Assembly (NCBI RefSeq): GCF_000196015.1
Contig: NC_007972.2
Coordinates: 107,460-171,459, forward strand
Direction of reading: 5' to 3'
Origin: Cupriavidus metallidurans CH34
Lineage (GTDB): Bacteria; Pseudomonadota; Gammaproteobacteria; Burkholderiales; Burkholderiaceae
Length of the DNA stretch: 64,000 nucleotides
The notes beneath the pieces were generated by a model. That model was given only the letters and a program-made list of their open reading frames with translations, did no database searches and had not been told where the DNA came from. Position 1 is the stretch's first letter. The number at the start of each line of letters is the position of its first letter. This document shows, piece by piece, positions 52,047-61,744 of this stretch. The position numbers and the translations under genes were made by a program.

Positions 52047-54496
52047 AGCTGAAACGACGGCCGCTGGCGGAAATCGCGCCGTGGCTCACCTCGATTACTC
52101 CCGAGCTCATCCTGAACAAGGACGGATCACTGCTCGCTAACTACGAATTCCGTGGTGTGGATGCCGATAGCGCGGACGCGAGCGACATCACCTCCGCGCG
52201 AGACCAGCTCGACCAAGCGTGCCGCTCCTTTGACAACCGCATCACAGCTTGGTGGCGCCTGACGCACCGACGTACCAAGGGATACGTCGACGGCGAGTTC
52301 AGCAACGGAACGGATGCACGTCTCGACGCGCTCAACCGCGCCCACATGACCACGGGCAGGTATTACCGCAATGCGCATTCGCTGAGCATCGCCTATACCC
52401 CCGAGACGGGCGTGGCCAAGTTCTTCGAGAAGATTGGGCATCACATGACCGTGGGCGGTAAGCCGATTTTCGCCGCCCTGCTCGAAGCGACCAAGGATAC
52501 GGTCCTTGCCCGCAGCGCGTTCGCCTTCGACATGGAGAAAATCCGCTCCGACACGCGGCGCTTCGAAGCCATGCTGGACGCATTTACCGGTGGGATTCCG
52601 CGCATCAAGCCAACGCGCCTTGCGATGCAGGACAGCTACGCCGCGCTCCACCAGGTCGCCAACCCCAGTGTGCCGAAGCGTCGCATCCGTTTCCCGGTAA
52701 CGATGCTCGACACCCATCTGAGTGAGTCGGAAATTACGGTTGGCTCCGAGCGCCTTCTGTTCGAATCCGCACATGGCAAACGCTATGCCGCTATCGTTGC
52801 CGTCAAGGAATGGATGAGCTTCCAGGAAGCGGCGCTCGACACTCTGCTGCAAGTCGACGCCGAGCTGGATATCTGCATCATGTACCGCTTTCTGGACACC
52901 GCCCGGGCAACGGCCTATATCGAGAAGGTGCGCCGCTTCTACAAGATGGCGGCGGTCAACCTCCGTTCGATGGTCCAGCAATATATGTCGAAGGAGGAGA
53001 ACGAGAATGACGAGGGGCGGGAGGAACTCGCCAAGGAAGCGGGCAAGGCACTAAAGCGACTGACCGCTGAAGGCGTACAGCACGGATTCGCCAACATCTC
53101 CATAGTCGTCTACGCCGACACCGAGGCGGAATGCGAGGATGCCGTCAGCGAGGTGGTAGGAACACTGACGAACGCTGGCTTTGGCGCGATTCGGGAGAAG
53201 ACCAATCTGATGGCGGCGTGGAACAGCACGCTGCCCGGCCGCTGGGACCGCCAGCGACGCTTGCAGTTTGTCGAGACACCCGCGGTTTCCGACATTGCTC
53301 CTGTACGGTCGGTGCTCGAGGGTCCGACGCGCAACGACTGGCTGTCGGAGAAGACAGGCACGGAAGTGCCGCCACTCACCTGCCTGCCCACCCGTCATCG
53401 GACTGGCCAGCGCGTCGATATGCATCAACCAGGCGGCAATGGACACCTGTTTGTAATCGGGCCCATCGGCGCGGGGAAGTCAGTTTTCCTCAACTTCCTA
53501 GTGTCGCAGGCGGATCGGCACAAGGCGCGTCGCATCCGTTTCGACAAAGACCGCTCCACGCGTATCCCCACGCTGCTGAGCGGGGGGGCATTCATCGACG
53601 TAACCGGCAAGTTCCAGGCGAGCACACCGGTCAATCCGCTGTCTCTGCTCGCCGACCCGGGCAGCTTTACCTACGTCACCGAATGGCTAACGCTGGCCCT
53701 CGAAGACGACGATTTCTCCCTTTCTCCGCAACAGAGTCAGGACATGTTCGAGGCAGTGAAGCTGCTCGCGAGCTATCCCCGCGAGCGGTGGACCCTCAGT
53801 GCCCTCTCCACGATGCTCCATGCCGATCTGCGCGAGCGGCTTCAGATCTGGCTGGTGGGCGGGCAGTACGGCCACTTCTTTGATCACGTCGAGGATGCGT
53901 TCGCAGTGAGCGACAACCTCTGCATCGAGTGCGGCGAACTGTTCCAGAAGTTTCCTCGGGCGGCAGCTCTCTTCACCGACTATGCGTTCTACCGGATTAG
54001 CCAGTCGATGGACGGCATCCGCTACACCGTCATCGAAGTGGAGGAATGCGGCTTCTTCTTTCAGAACGAGCGCTTCTATAAGCGTTTCGAAGACTGGATC
54101 ACCACCATCCGGAAGCTCAACGGAGCCATCTGGGCGGCGACGCAGTCCCTGCGGCAAATCGCGCGTGTGGCGAATTTTGAAATCCTCAAGGAAAACATCG
54201 CCAACTGGATCTATCTGCCGAACAGCCAGGCAAAGACGAGCACGGACCTTTACGGAGACATGTTTGGCCTGACCAAAGACCAGATCCAGATGATCTCCGA
54301 TGCGGTACCGAACCGTGACTACCTCTGGATCACCAACGTCCAGACCCGCATGCTCCAGACCGCTTTCAACGACGAGATGGTGGCGATGCTGCGCTCGGAC
54401 GGTGTGGCGCAATCCATCTGCGACACCCATTACGCGTCGGGCGAGCCCGACTGGCAAGACCGCTACGTGCGCGAAATGCTCGCGCGCGCAGCCTAA
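52040..54496 (+). CDS. virB4: VirB4/TrbE-family ATPase
   Basis: 818 residues. N-terminal CagE/TrbE domain, then Walker A VIGPIGAGKSVFLNFL near residue 474, Walker B region RYTVIEVEECGFFFQNE, and WAATQSLRQIARV. The acidic residue pair that is usually D-E reads E-E here (VEVEECG), a conservative change. It energises pilus assembly and substrate passage. Full length for the family. Confidence 0.94.
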   Translation: MLKLKRRPLAEIAPWLTSITPELILNKDGSLLANYEFRGVDADSADASDITSARDQLDQACRSFDNRITAWWRLTHRRTKGYVDGEFSNGTDARLDALNRAHMTTGRYYRNAHSLSIAYTPETGVAKFFEKIGHHMTVGGKPIFAALLEATKDTVLARSAFAFDMEKIRSDTRRFEAMLDAFTGGIPRIKPTRLAMQDSYAALHQVANPSVPKRRIRFPVTMLDTHLSESEITVGSERLLFESAHGKRYAAIVAVKEWMSFQEAALDTLLQVDAELDICIMYRFLDTARATAYIEKVRRFYKMAAVNLRSMVQQYMSKEENENDEGREELAKEAGKALKRLTAEGVQHGFANISIVVYADTEAECEDAVSEVVGTLTNAGFGAIREKTNLMAAWNSTLPGRWDRQRRLQFVETPAVSDIAPVRSVLEGPTRNDWLSEKTGTEVPPLTCLPTRHRTGQRVDMHQPGGNGHLFVIGPIGAGKSVFLNFLVSQADRHKARRIRFDKDRSTRIPTLLSGGAFIDVTGKFQASTPVNPLSLLADPGSFTYVTEWLTLALEDDDFSLSPQQSQDMFEAVKLLASYPRERWTLSALSTMLHADLRERLQIWLVGGQYGHFFDHVEDAFAVSDNLCIECGELFQKFPRAAALFTDYAFYRISQSMDGIRYTVIEVEECGFFFQNERFYKRFEDWITTIRKLNGAIWAATQSLRQIARVANFEILKENIANWIYLPNSQAKTSTDLYGDMFGLTKDQIQMISDAVPNRDYLWITNVQTRMLQTAFNDEMVAMLRSDGVAQSICDTHYASGEPDWQDRYVREMLARAA

Positions 54497-54512
54497 ACAG
54501 GGAGATATAAGA

Positions 54513-55271
54513 GTGAAGAAGTGGATCGCCAACCTTGCCGTCGCCGCGTCCGTGCTCGGCGCCGCCCCCGCTCACGCCGCCCTACCCGTCACCGACTGGG
54601 TGGGTCTGGTGCAAACCACGATCTCGGCGTTGCAGTCCATCAAGTCCGAGGTGTACGAGAACACCAACATCGTCTACCAGTACCAGATGATGGCGAATCA
54701 GTTGCTGCAAGCTACAGGTCTGGATGCAGAGGCCATCACCGAGCAGTTCAACAGCATCAAAGACGAGATCGGAAAGTACGAGGTGTACGGCACCACGCTC
54801 AAGGACCTCTATGGCACCGTCTCCGACAACGCCGACTATCTGAAGAAGATTCAGAGCATGGTCGTCTCGTCCGGCAAGACGAAGGAACAGTGGTTCGAAG
54901 ATCAGCGCTCCCTCCTGACCAACGGCGACAAAACTGCCAAGGCGCTCTTCAGCCTGGGCGAGCAGATCTTCAAGAACACACAATCGGTCGCCAAGCGCCG
55001 CCAGAAGATCCAGTCGCAAATCAAGCTTTCGGCAACCGCGCAAGCTGCCGCGCAAACCACGAACCAGATGCTCGACGTATTGGCGAGCCAGAACTCCGAT
55101 TTGCTACAGCTCATGAGTGTGCGTGCCCAGGCCGACGCCGATCGGGACCAACAGACCGTTGCCAAGGAGACCCAGAGCGCAGAAGCGATGCGATCACTGG
55201 CAGCCGCTCAAGATGAAGAGCTCAAGAACCTCCGGGCCCGCGTCTTCTCCCGCAAGCTGCAGTCCAACTGA
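54513..55271 (+). CDS. virB5: VirB5/TrbJ-family protein
   Basis: 252 residues from GTG 54513 with GGGAG upstream. Signal peptide (KKWIANLAVAASVLGAAPAHA), then a helical protein (TDWVGLVQTTISALQSIKSE, QYQMMANQLLQATG) as in TrbJ. It is a minor tip component of the T4SS pilus. It lies 16 bases after virB4. Confidence 0.88.
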   Translation: MKKWIANLAVAASVLGAAPAHAALPVTDWVGLVQTTISALQSIKSEVYENTNIVYQYQMMANQLLQATGLDAEAITEQFNSIKDEIGKYEVYGTTLKDLYGTVSDNADYLKKIQSMVVSSGKTKEQWFEDQRSLLTNGDKTAKALFSLGEQIFKNTQSVAKRRQKIQSQIKLSATAQAAAQTTNQMLDVLASQNSDLLQLMSVRAQADADRDQQTVAKETQSAEAMRSLAAAQDEELKNLRARVFSRKLQSN

Positions 55272-55283
55272 CCGTCACACACT

Positions 55284-56336
55284 ATGCAGATCGCCCGCTT
55301 CATCGTCTTGCTTCTGACGGCCCTTCTATTGCATTCGCCGCCGGCTTTCGCACAAGCGTCCGCCCCTGAAGCGGGCACCGACACCGCACAGCAAACTGCC
55401 CCGAACAAGGGTGGCAAGCCCGGGCTATTCGCGCAGCCGGGATCGATTGGTGAATCGCTCAAGAGCTGGCTCAGCCAGTTCGAATCGTTCCGTACCGGTC
55501 TGATCGGGGGCGCCACCACATTGAGCAAGACCCTCACTCCGGACGCGGACAAGATCGCCTTCGGGCTTGCCGTCATTTCGCTGACGTTGGCTGGAATTCG
55601 TTTCGCCGCGGCGTCGCAACCTGTCGCGGCCTGGACCGAGGTCTTCGAGACGCTCCTTATGCTTGGCATCTTCGCGTCCCTCTACACCGGATATGACAAG
55701 TTCGGGCCTGGCATTTACGAATACTTCCAGCATCTCGCCGACAAAATCGCAGGCACACAAGCGATGTCACCTGCGATGACGCTCGCTTCCGTCGGCGCCG
55801 GATTCATTGATTCCTATATTGAGTCTATGAAGGCGGCAAGCGGTATCTCAGACGTCTTGATGATAGCGTTTGCTGGAATGCTGTTGCTGGCTGCGTTCGT
55901 TTTTTGCGCCCTCGCAGCTCTTCTCTACACGTTTTTCATATCCCTGGGCGAGATTGCGGCAGCCATCGGAATTGTAATTGGACCTATCGCAGTCGCCCTC
56001 GGATTCTCCGACTATAGCCGTCGCTACTTCTCTTCGTGGCTGGACTATATGATCGGCGCATCGATGTATTCGGTCGTTGCCGCTGTGATGGCTCGCCTCG
56101 TCTCGAGTGCACTGGTGTCCACGCTTATCGATCAGAAGAGCGCCGGCACAGCGACGCTGGCTGGTGCCGTGTATGCCATGAGCATTGCGCTGTTCATGAT
56201 TCTTGTCGCCTTCGAGCTTCCTAAAATCGCCGGTGCGATCTTCGGCTCCGGTGGTGGCATCAGCGGCGGTGGGGCCATGCGGGTTGGCCTCAAGGCCGCC
56301 GGCGGCATCGGCAAGTTCCTTGCGAAGTTGAAATAA
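55284..56336 (+). CDS. virB6: VirB6/TrbL-family polytopic membrane protein
   Basis: 350 residues with a signal peptide (FIVLLLTALLLHSPPAFA) and at least five further hydrophobic helices (IAFGLAVISLTLAGIRFAAA, MLLLAAFVFCALAALLYTFF, AAAIGIVIGPIAVALGF). It ends in a Gly-rich tail GSGGGISGGGAMRVGLK. It forms the inner-membrane channel. The stop overlaps the next start (ATAATGAG). Confidence 0.88.
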   Translation: MQIARFIVLLLTALLLHSPPAFAQASAPEAGTDTAQQTAPNKGGKPGLFAQPGSIGESLKSWLSQFESFRTGLIGGATTLSKTLTPDADKIAFGLAVISLTLAGIRFAAASQPVAAWTEVFETLLMLGIFASLYTGYDKFGPGIYEYFQHLADKIAGTQAMSPAMTLASVGAGFIDSYIESMKAASGISDVLMIAFAGMLLLAAFVFCALAALLYTFFISLGEIAAAIGIVIGPIAVALGFSDYSRRYFSSWLDYMIGASMYSVVAAVMARLVSSALVSTLIDQKSAGTATLAGAVYAMSIALFMILVAFELPKIAGAIFGSGGGISGGGAMRVGLKAAGGIGKFLAKLK

Positions 56337-57577
56337 TGAGTACGCACACCCATTCCTCGATGCCGGCAGCAGCGCTTTTGTCAGCTCACGAGAGCCGGAT
56401 CGCGTTGATTCGGCAGTATGCAAACGAGGTGTCCGGCGACTTGTTCGCCGTAAAGTGGCTGAGCATTCTGACGCGGTGCGCGGACTGGTTTTCCAGTATG
56501 CCCCTGCGCTTCGCTGAACATGCGGAACCGGGCGGTGCATTCCGCGCTACGGTCGAAGCGGCGTACTTTGCGATGCGCCTGTCCGGCGCGCAGAAGTTCG
56601 GTGCAGACCAGCCGTCTGAGCGCCGGCGCATGCTCGAGCCTCAGTATCTCTACGCCCTTTTCCTTGCAGCGTGCTGCTCGCGGCTCGACGAGCCGTGCCG
56701 TCACTTTCAGTTCTATCGCGACAGCGATGGTGCAGAGTGGATCCCCGCTGCCCACGGCGCCTTCGGTCCCTGGGTCGGCACAAGCAATTACCGTGTCACG
56801 AGACGCGAGGCTATCCAGCCCATTGAGCGTATGCGCACCGCACTTCTCGCGCGCGAGATTCTTGGTAGCGAACGATTAAGTGCCTTCGACAGCCAGGTGC
56901 TCACCGAGCTTTTCGGTGCGATCAATCCGGATCCTCGACCGACCGGACTCGAAACGCTGCTGCATAAGGTTGTACGGCAATCCATCGACACACTGACCCA
57001 GTTCGAGATCAAGGCCAGAAAAGCAGAATTCCCCCCGGACTCGACGCCCGTTCCGACAGCCGAGAGGCTGGAGAAGGCTGTCAATCCGTCCTTGGCTCAG
57101 GCTGACGCACCGGTGCCGGCGCCGCCGCCGGCCACTTCCACGCAGCACGCCGACGGAAAGGGTAACGTCTCGCCAGCGGAATCCGCGGGCCTTGGTTCGC
57201 AGGCTCAGGTCGAATCGCCGGATGCCACGGCCTCGGATGCCTCGGCGGCGCGAAATGTGGTTCAGCTCGACGGAGCGCGTTCGTTGCGCAAGGAGTTATC
57301 CGCCGACGATCCCTTCAAGGCTTTGGCCGGCAGCTCTAACTTGATGCGGGAGTTCTTCAAGGCGCTGGCCCAGGACGTTGCCAGCGGCAAAGCCAAGGTC
57401 GCGCGGATCGACGGCAAAGTCTCGATTAGCAAGCGCTCGCTCGGCAACTTTGGCCTGGCGTCCGACACCCTTGTCGAGCATCTGCGAAAGGGCAAGCACC
57501 TATACAAGGTCGATGGCCAGAATATTCTGTTGGTCGACGAAGTAGGACGTCTCATCGCGCCGGAGACTGCATCATGA
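56336..57577 (+). CDS. Degenerate MobH/TraI_2-family relaxase-like protein
   Basis: 413 residues. The N-terminal half follows the TraI_2 domain of MobH relaxases: EPGGAFRATVEAAYFAMRLS near 62-81, LYALFLAACCSRLDEPCRHF near 103-122 and DGAEWIPAAHGAFGPWVGTS then NYRVTRR. The C-terminal LMREFFKALAQDVASGKAKV and HLYKVDGQNILLVDE resemble the TraI_2 winged-helix end. The metal ligands expected in the family (His in the GG-LxxH helix, the HD of LLHDLGK) are Ala and Ser-Arg here. It may be a structural or regulatory relative, not an active relaxase. It sits between virB6 and traD, overlapping traD by 4 bases. Confidence 0.7.
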   Translation: MSTHTHSSMPAAALLSAHESRIALIRQYANEVSGDLFAVKWLSILTRCADWFSSMPLRFAEHAEPGGAFRATVEAAYFAMRLSGAQKFGADQPSERRRMLEPQYLYALFLAACCSRLDEPCRHFQFYRDSDGAEWIPAAHGAFGPWVGTSNYRVTRREAIQPIERMRTALLAREILGSERLSAFDSQVLTELFGAINPDPRPTGLETLLHKVVRQSIDTLTQFEIKARKAEFPPDSTPVPTAERLEKAVNPSLAQADAPVPAPPPATSTQHADGKGNVSPAESAGLGSQAQVESPDATASDASAARNVVQLDGARSLRKELSADDPFKALAGSSNLMREFFKALAQDVASGKAKVARIDGKVSISKRSLGNFGLASDTLVEHLRKGKHLYKVDGQNILLVDEVGRLIAPETAS

Positions 57578-59442
57578 TGAATCACTACATCAACCATTTC
57601 CGGCCCATTTACGAATTTCGCGCGGCCGTTGGCTGGACCGTCGCAGCTTTGTTGATTCTGTTGAGCGGCATGCCGCACGCTGGCTATTTCGCGCTCTTGT
57701 GCCTATGTGCCCTACTGCTACGGTCCGCGCAGGTTTGGCGCGCCCTCAGATTCCGACTCGCCATTTCCACCAAGTGGCTTACCGTGGTCAAGATCGATGA
57801 TCTTCTCGATGCCAGCCGCGGTCTCCGCTCGAAGGACAAAGACGTGGACGCCATGTACCTCGGCACCGGCTACGAATGGACCCAGAAGCACTGTCAACTT
57901 GCGCACGATATTCTGCGCATGCCGTCCACCGATATTCCCGGCTTGCCAAAATGGTTGCCGAACGAAACGGTACGTGCCATCGAAAAGGCCTTTGCTCCCG
58001 CCAACAGCATTGCGGACCATTCGCCTCAAGGCAAACCTTGGATTGCGGGTCTGGAGACCAAGAAGCAGCCAGTGCCGTTTCACTACAAGGCGATGGGCGG
58101 CCACACGTCCATCAGCGGCACCACCGGTGCGGGCAAGACGCGCACATTCGAACTGATTTCCACGCAGGTTATTCATAACCCTAATGACGTTTTGATCGTG
58201 ATCGATCCGAAGAACGACGTCGAGTGGGTCGCAAGATGCCGGCGAGAATGCGAGCGTACGGGTCGGAAGTTTCTGTATTGGAAGCAGGCGGCGCCGTCCC
58301 AATCCATCCGTTTGAATCCACTGGAAAACTGGTCGCAACCGTCGGAGATACCCACGCGCGTCGCCCAGCTCATGGAGGAAGGCCCGTTCCGGCAGTTTGC
58401 GTTCCTGTTCATCGATCGTTCTGTCAAAGGCGAGCTCTACGTCGGCGACAAGCCCAACCTGCGCTCCATCCTCCAATACGCACAGAACGGTATCAACAAC
58501 CTGCTCGAGCGTGCGCTTCAGCGCTTTTTCCCCGAAGCCGGCATGACGGACTGGGAAGACGAGGTCGCCGGATACATGCAGCAAGTCGGTCAGAAAGGTG
58601 GCGGTACCCGTCTGGACGCTATGGTTCGACTGTATATCGACCGCTTCTCGAATCTGGGCAAGGGCCACGAGTCGATCGACGGTCTCATCTCGACGTTTCA
58701 ACACGATCGAGACCACTACGGCCGTATCATCGCCTCTGCCCTGCCCCTCCTGCAGATGCTGGCCACCGGCGAGACCGGCCTCATGCTAGCGCCCAAAGCG
58801 GATGACTTCGAGGACGATAGAGAAATCTGGGATATCGACAAGGTCATCAAACAGAAGGCCGTGCTCTACGTCGGTGCGGACTCCCTGTCGAACTCCATGG
58901 TCGCGCAAGCGGTGATGTCCATGCTGCTCGCGGACATCGCTTCGGTCGCTGGCGCGATCTACAACTTCTACGCGAAGCCTCCCGAGATCGTCCTTCAAGT
59001 TGACGAAACGGCTGAGGCCATCAACGAGCAGTTGCTCCAGCTTCTCAACAAGGGGCGTGGTGCAGGCTTCAAGGCGTTCGTTGCTTACCAGACGCGTTCC
59101 GATTTCACGGCAAAACTTGGAAACGTGGCCAAAATGCAGCAGGTTTTGGGCAATCTGAACAACCAGATCGTTCTACGCTTGGAAGACATCGACACCGCGC
59201 AGTGGTTCGCCGAGAAGGCCGGGACGACGGCTATCCGCAACCTGGTGATCTCCAGCAGCACGAGTACCGGCACGGAAGCGCACGTAGGTGAATTTAGTGG
59301 CTCCGTTTCGCGATCCGCACAGCTTGAAAAGGTACCCCTGATTCCGCATGACCTGGTCATGCAACTGCCGAACCTCCAGTACTTCCTACGGATATCCGGC
59401 GGCGCCGTCTACCAAGGTCGTATTCCAATTATTCAGGACTAA
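57574..59442 (+). CDS. traD: TraD/VirD4-family coupling ATPase
   Basis: 622 residues. Two N-terminal transmembrane helices (AVGWTVAALLILLSG, YFALLCLCALLL), then Walker A SISGTTGAGKTRTFEL near residue 181, VLIVIDPKNDVEWVARC, Walker B IVLQVDETAEAINEQLLQLL and GFKAFVAYQTRSDF. This is the ICE-type TraD that brings the relaxosome to the channel. Full length, overlapping the MobH-like gene start-to-stop. Confidence 0.93.
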   Translation: MMNHYINHFRPIYEFRAAVGWTVAALLILLSGMPHAGYFALLCLCALLLRSAQVWRALRFRLAISTKWLTVVKIDDLLDASRGLRSKDKDVDAMYLGTGYEWTQKHCQLAHDILRMPSTDIPGLPKWLPNETVRAIEKAFAPANSIADHSPQGKPWIAGLETKKQPVPFHYKAMGGHTSISGTTGAGKTRTFELISTQVIHNPNDVLIVIDPKNDVEWVARCRRECERTGRKFLYWKQAAPSQSIRLNPLENWSQPSEIPTRVAQLMEEGPFRQFAFLFIDRSVKGELYVGDKPNLRSILQYAQNGINNLLERALQRFFPEAGMTDWEDEVAGYMQQVGQKGGGTRLDAMVRLYIDRFSNLGKGHESIDGLISTFQHDRDHYGRIIASALPLLQMLATGETGLMLAPKADDFEDDREIWDIDKVIKQKAVLYVGADSLSNSMVAQAVMSMLLADIASVAGAIYNFYAKPPEIVLQVDETAEAINEQLLQLLNKGRGAGFKAFVAYQTRSDFTAKLGNVAKMQQVLGNLNNQIVLRLEDIDTAQWFAEKAGTTAIRNLVISSSTSTGTEAHVGEFSGSVSRSAQLEKVPLIPHDLVMQLPNLQYFLRISGGAVYQGRIPIIQD

Positions 59443-59448
59443 CCATCC

Positions 59449-59955
59449 ATGCGCAGCAGCCTGTTCCGCGAAGTTATCAAGCAACACAATTTGTCGGCGA
59501 AGCTCTCCCCGGTGTTCACCCTCTCTCCGGACCTCGATGAGATCTGTGCCCGCGTGGTCGACTACATCGGCACGAACTACCGTGTGCGGGAAGAGCCTTT
59601 GATCAAAGAAATGCTGACGGACGGCATCGCAGCATGGCGCGCCGCGCGCAAGCATGGTGATCCGTCTGTCGCGTTCATGAAGGGCCTCTTCTCGCGCGCG
59701 CATGACCTGTACAACAAGCGCTATGCCGCATTCAAGGGCGAAAAGTACAACGTCTGGTACCCGTTCCACGAATCGATCCCGGCATTCGAGCAACGGCAGC
59801 TGGCGGGCTACGTCTGCCAAGTCGTTGACGAGCCGGTCCCCGGCGAGGTTTCCCAGCGCTGTGCTGCGTTTCAACTCGCGGCCCGGGTGCTGACCGGATA
59901 CGCCTTCTCCCGTTACTTCGAGAGCTACGATGTCGCTGGCAACTTTGCACACTGA
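59449..59955 (+). CDS. Hypothetical protein of transfer operon
   Basis: 168 residues, soluble, helical, rich in Tyr/Phe (NVWYPFHESIPAFEQRQLAG). It starts 6 bases after traD and overlaps the next gene by 26 bases. No family recognised; position suggests a TraD accessory. Confidence 0.65.
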   Translation: MRSSLFREVIKQHNLSAKLSPVFTLSPDLDEICARVVDYIGTNYRVREEPLIKEMLTDGIAAWRAARKHGDPSVAFMKGLFSRAHDLYNKRYAAFKGEKYNVWYPFHESIPAFEQRQLAGYVCQVVDEPVPGEVSQRCAAFQLAARVLTGYAFSRYFESYDVAGNFAH

Positions 59956-60226
59956 CGCCCGCTGGGTCGGGCAGCGGCTTCGCCGTATTCCGGCTATGGT
60001 GGCCGCACGCATCTGTAACGTCGACCCGGCCCTGGCGCTGGCCATGCAAGATTGGTTGGTCTCGCATGCTTACCCGGACGAGACGCCGCCTGAGGCGTTC
60101 ACAGCCACCAAGGCCGCACCTTGCTTCGCGCTTGTGAACATCTCTCTCGCCAAGCCGGGTGTGTTCTGGGCCGCGCTTGTTGCGATCCCCAGCTTCCCCG
60201 TCCTGCTGCTACTGCGGTGGATCTGA
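59930..60226 (+). CDS. Small membrane protein of transfer operon
   Basis: 98 residues. Polar N-terminus (SLATLHTDARWVGQRLRRIP), one C-terminal hydrophobic helix (PGVFWAALVAIPSFPVLLLL) ending RWI. Overlaps both neighbours' spacing tightly (3 bases to the next start). Function unknown. Confidence 0.6.
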   Translation: MSLATLHTDARWVGQRLRRIPAMVAARICNVDPALALAMQDWLVSHAYPDETPPEAFTATKAAPCFALVNISLAKPGVFWAALVAIPSFPVLLLLRWI

Positions 60227-60229
60227 ACC

Positions 60230-60847
60230 ATGGCAAGTAGCCGATTCGCATCCCACGTCCGTCTTTGGCTGATTATTTCGCCACTCATGATCTGCACGCT
60301 GGCGCCATTCATTCAGGACCAGACAGCGTTCGAAATCAGTCGTTCCGAAAGGGCGTCTGTGGAAGGGGTCCTTGGGACGGAGAAGGCCGATATCGCGGTG
60401 GCATCGGCAAACGCTCGCTTTCGCGAGTGGTTCATCGACTCTGGGGCGGTGAAAGCATCCTTCGCCGGTTCCGATGCCCCAACTGCTTTCTCGGACGGGG
60501 GCGCGTCAACGTTCGGCCGCGGCTGGATGCAGCACTTCTGGCTGACCATCTATCGGGCGCTATACCGTTCCGCGGTTGCCCACCACTGGCTCTTGGGCGC
60601 GACAGTGTTGATTCTGGCGATTTTCAATGACGGATCGGTATCGCGAAAGATCCACGCTGCAAGCGCGGGATTCGCCAATCCCGTGTCATTCCATGTCGCA
60701 GCCCACGGCCTGATGCTTTGCTTCGGGATTGGAGCCTCCGCTTTGCTTCTCCCGATTTCCCTGCTCGCCAATTGGTGGACCTATGTGGTGTGCCTGGTGG
60801 GCCTGCTTTGCTGGCGCCTCGCGGCGTCGTTCCATGTCGGCAAATAG
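60230..60847 (+). CDS. DUF4400 / PFL_4697-like conjugative-element membrane protein
   Basis: 205 residues. A first helix (VRLWLIISPLMICTLAPFIQ), a polar loop, then WMQHFWLTIYRALYRSAVAH, a second helix, SVSRKIHAASAGFANPVSFH, and two C-terminal helices. This pattern matches the TraD-adjacent ICE membrane protein family (DUF4400). Its place shortly after traD supports the match. Role in transfer not defined. Confidence 0.75.
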   Translation: MASSRFASHVRLWLIISPLMICTLAPFIQDQTAFEISRSERASVEGVLGTEKADIAVASANARFREWFIDSGAVKASFAGSDAPTAFSDGGASTFGRGWMQHFWLTIYRALYRSAVAHHWLLGATVLILAIFNDGSVSRKIHAASAGFANPVSFHVAAHGLMLCFGIGASALLLPISLLANWWTYVVCLVGLLCWRLAASFHVGK

Positions 60848-60902
60848 TCCGGCCACTCAATTACGACGAGGCCATGTGGATGGCCTTCCAAACGGAGAAA
60901 TC

Positions 60903-61736
60903 ATGACCACGACCGACCTGATCCCCGCCGATGAGAGCAGCCTTGACGCTTCGGTAGCGGCTTCCCCTACCCCGAGCACGCTCGGAACCATCGACAGCAC
61001 CGGGGACGTCGAGCACGAGCTCAACGAGATGGACGCGTCCGCCGATGCGCTGCGCAATGAGGGGCTGCTCTCGCCGGCCGATCATGAGCAACGCAAGGCT
61101 GAGGTCGAGCGAACCCGGAAGCTCTTTCGCGAACTTCAGCCGGAACAGCGCCAGGCAATCATCCGCCGGCGTCGCGAGCTGGGCCTGCAGATCCTGGACC
61201 GCGAACTCGCGGGCGCTGCCGTCGTGTCTGTCGCCCTGAAGCTGAATCACACGCGCCTGCGACCCCTGTTCGAACAATGGTGGCCCTACATGAACAGGAT
61301 GTCGCTGAATCTCCAGCGCTTCGGCCAGAGCACCTTCACGCGAACGGAGTTGTCCACACTGGAGACGTTCCTGGAACGCGAACTGTCGAAGCTCGAGGAC
61401 TATGTGGACGAGCAGGTGCGAGTGGCCAGCGCATACCGAGAGCAACGCGAAACCGAGATGCGGGGGGCCGGGGATATCGTATTTGTACCTACGATCCAGC
61501 GCCCGTCGGTCTCCCTTGAGGTCCAGGCGTACTCCCGGTTCGCGGTGCGGGCGTTGCAGGTGCTGATCAAATTCGACCAGACGATGGACCAGTTCGACTT
61601 CATGGTGTGGAACGGCATCCGCGACCAGAGCGACGTCAATGAAGAGGTGTCGCGGTTCTTGCGTAAGTTCCAGCCTTTGGGCCTGCGCAGCTACACGACG
61701 CACCTGAAGCTCATGACAACCGTGCGCGGCATCTAG
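60903..61736 (+). CDS. Conjugative-element protein, possibly AcaB/DUF1845-like
   Basis: 277 residues from ATG 60903; earlier in-frame codons overlap the DUF4400 gene. Acidic N-terminus, a basic helical middle (EQRQAIIRRRRELGLQILDR, ERELSKLEDYVDEQVRVASA) and a C-terminal part (VPTIQRPSVSLEVQAYSRFA, VLIKFDQTMDQFDFMVWNG) that loosely resembles the AcaB/PFL_4669 family of ICEs. The similarity is weak, so the family is uncertain. Last gene before the repeat-bearing gap. Confidence 0.6.
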   Translation: MTTTDLIPADESSLDASVAASPTPSTLGTIDSTGDVEHELNEMDASADALRNEGLLSPADHEQRKAEVERTRKLFRELQPEQRQAIIRRRRELGLQILDRELAGAAVVSVALKLNHTRLRPLFEQWWPYMNRMSLNLQRFGQSTFTRTELSTLETFLERELSKLEDYVDEQVRVASAYREQRETEMRGAGDIVFVPTIQRPSVSLEVQAYSRFAVRALQVLIKFDQTMDQFDFMVWNGIRDQSDVNEEVSRFLRKFQPLGLRSYTTHLKLMTTVRGI

Positions 61737-61744
61737 TGCTTCCG

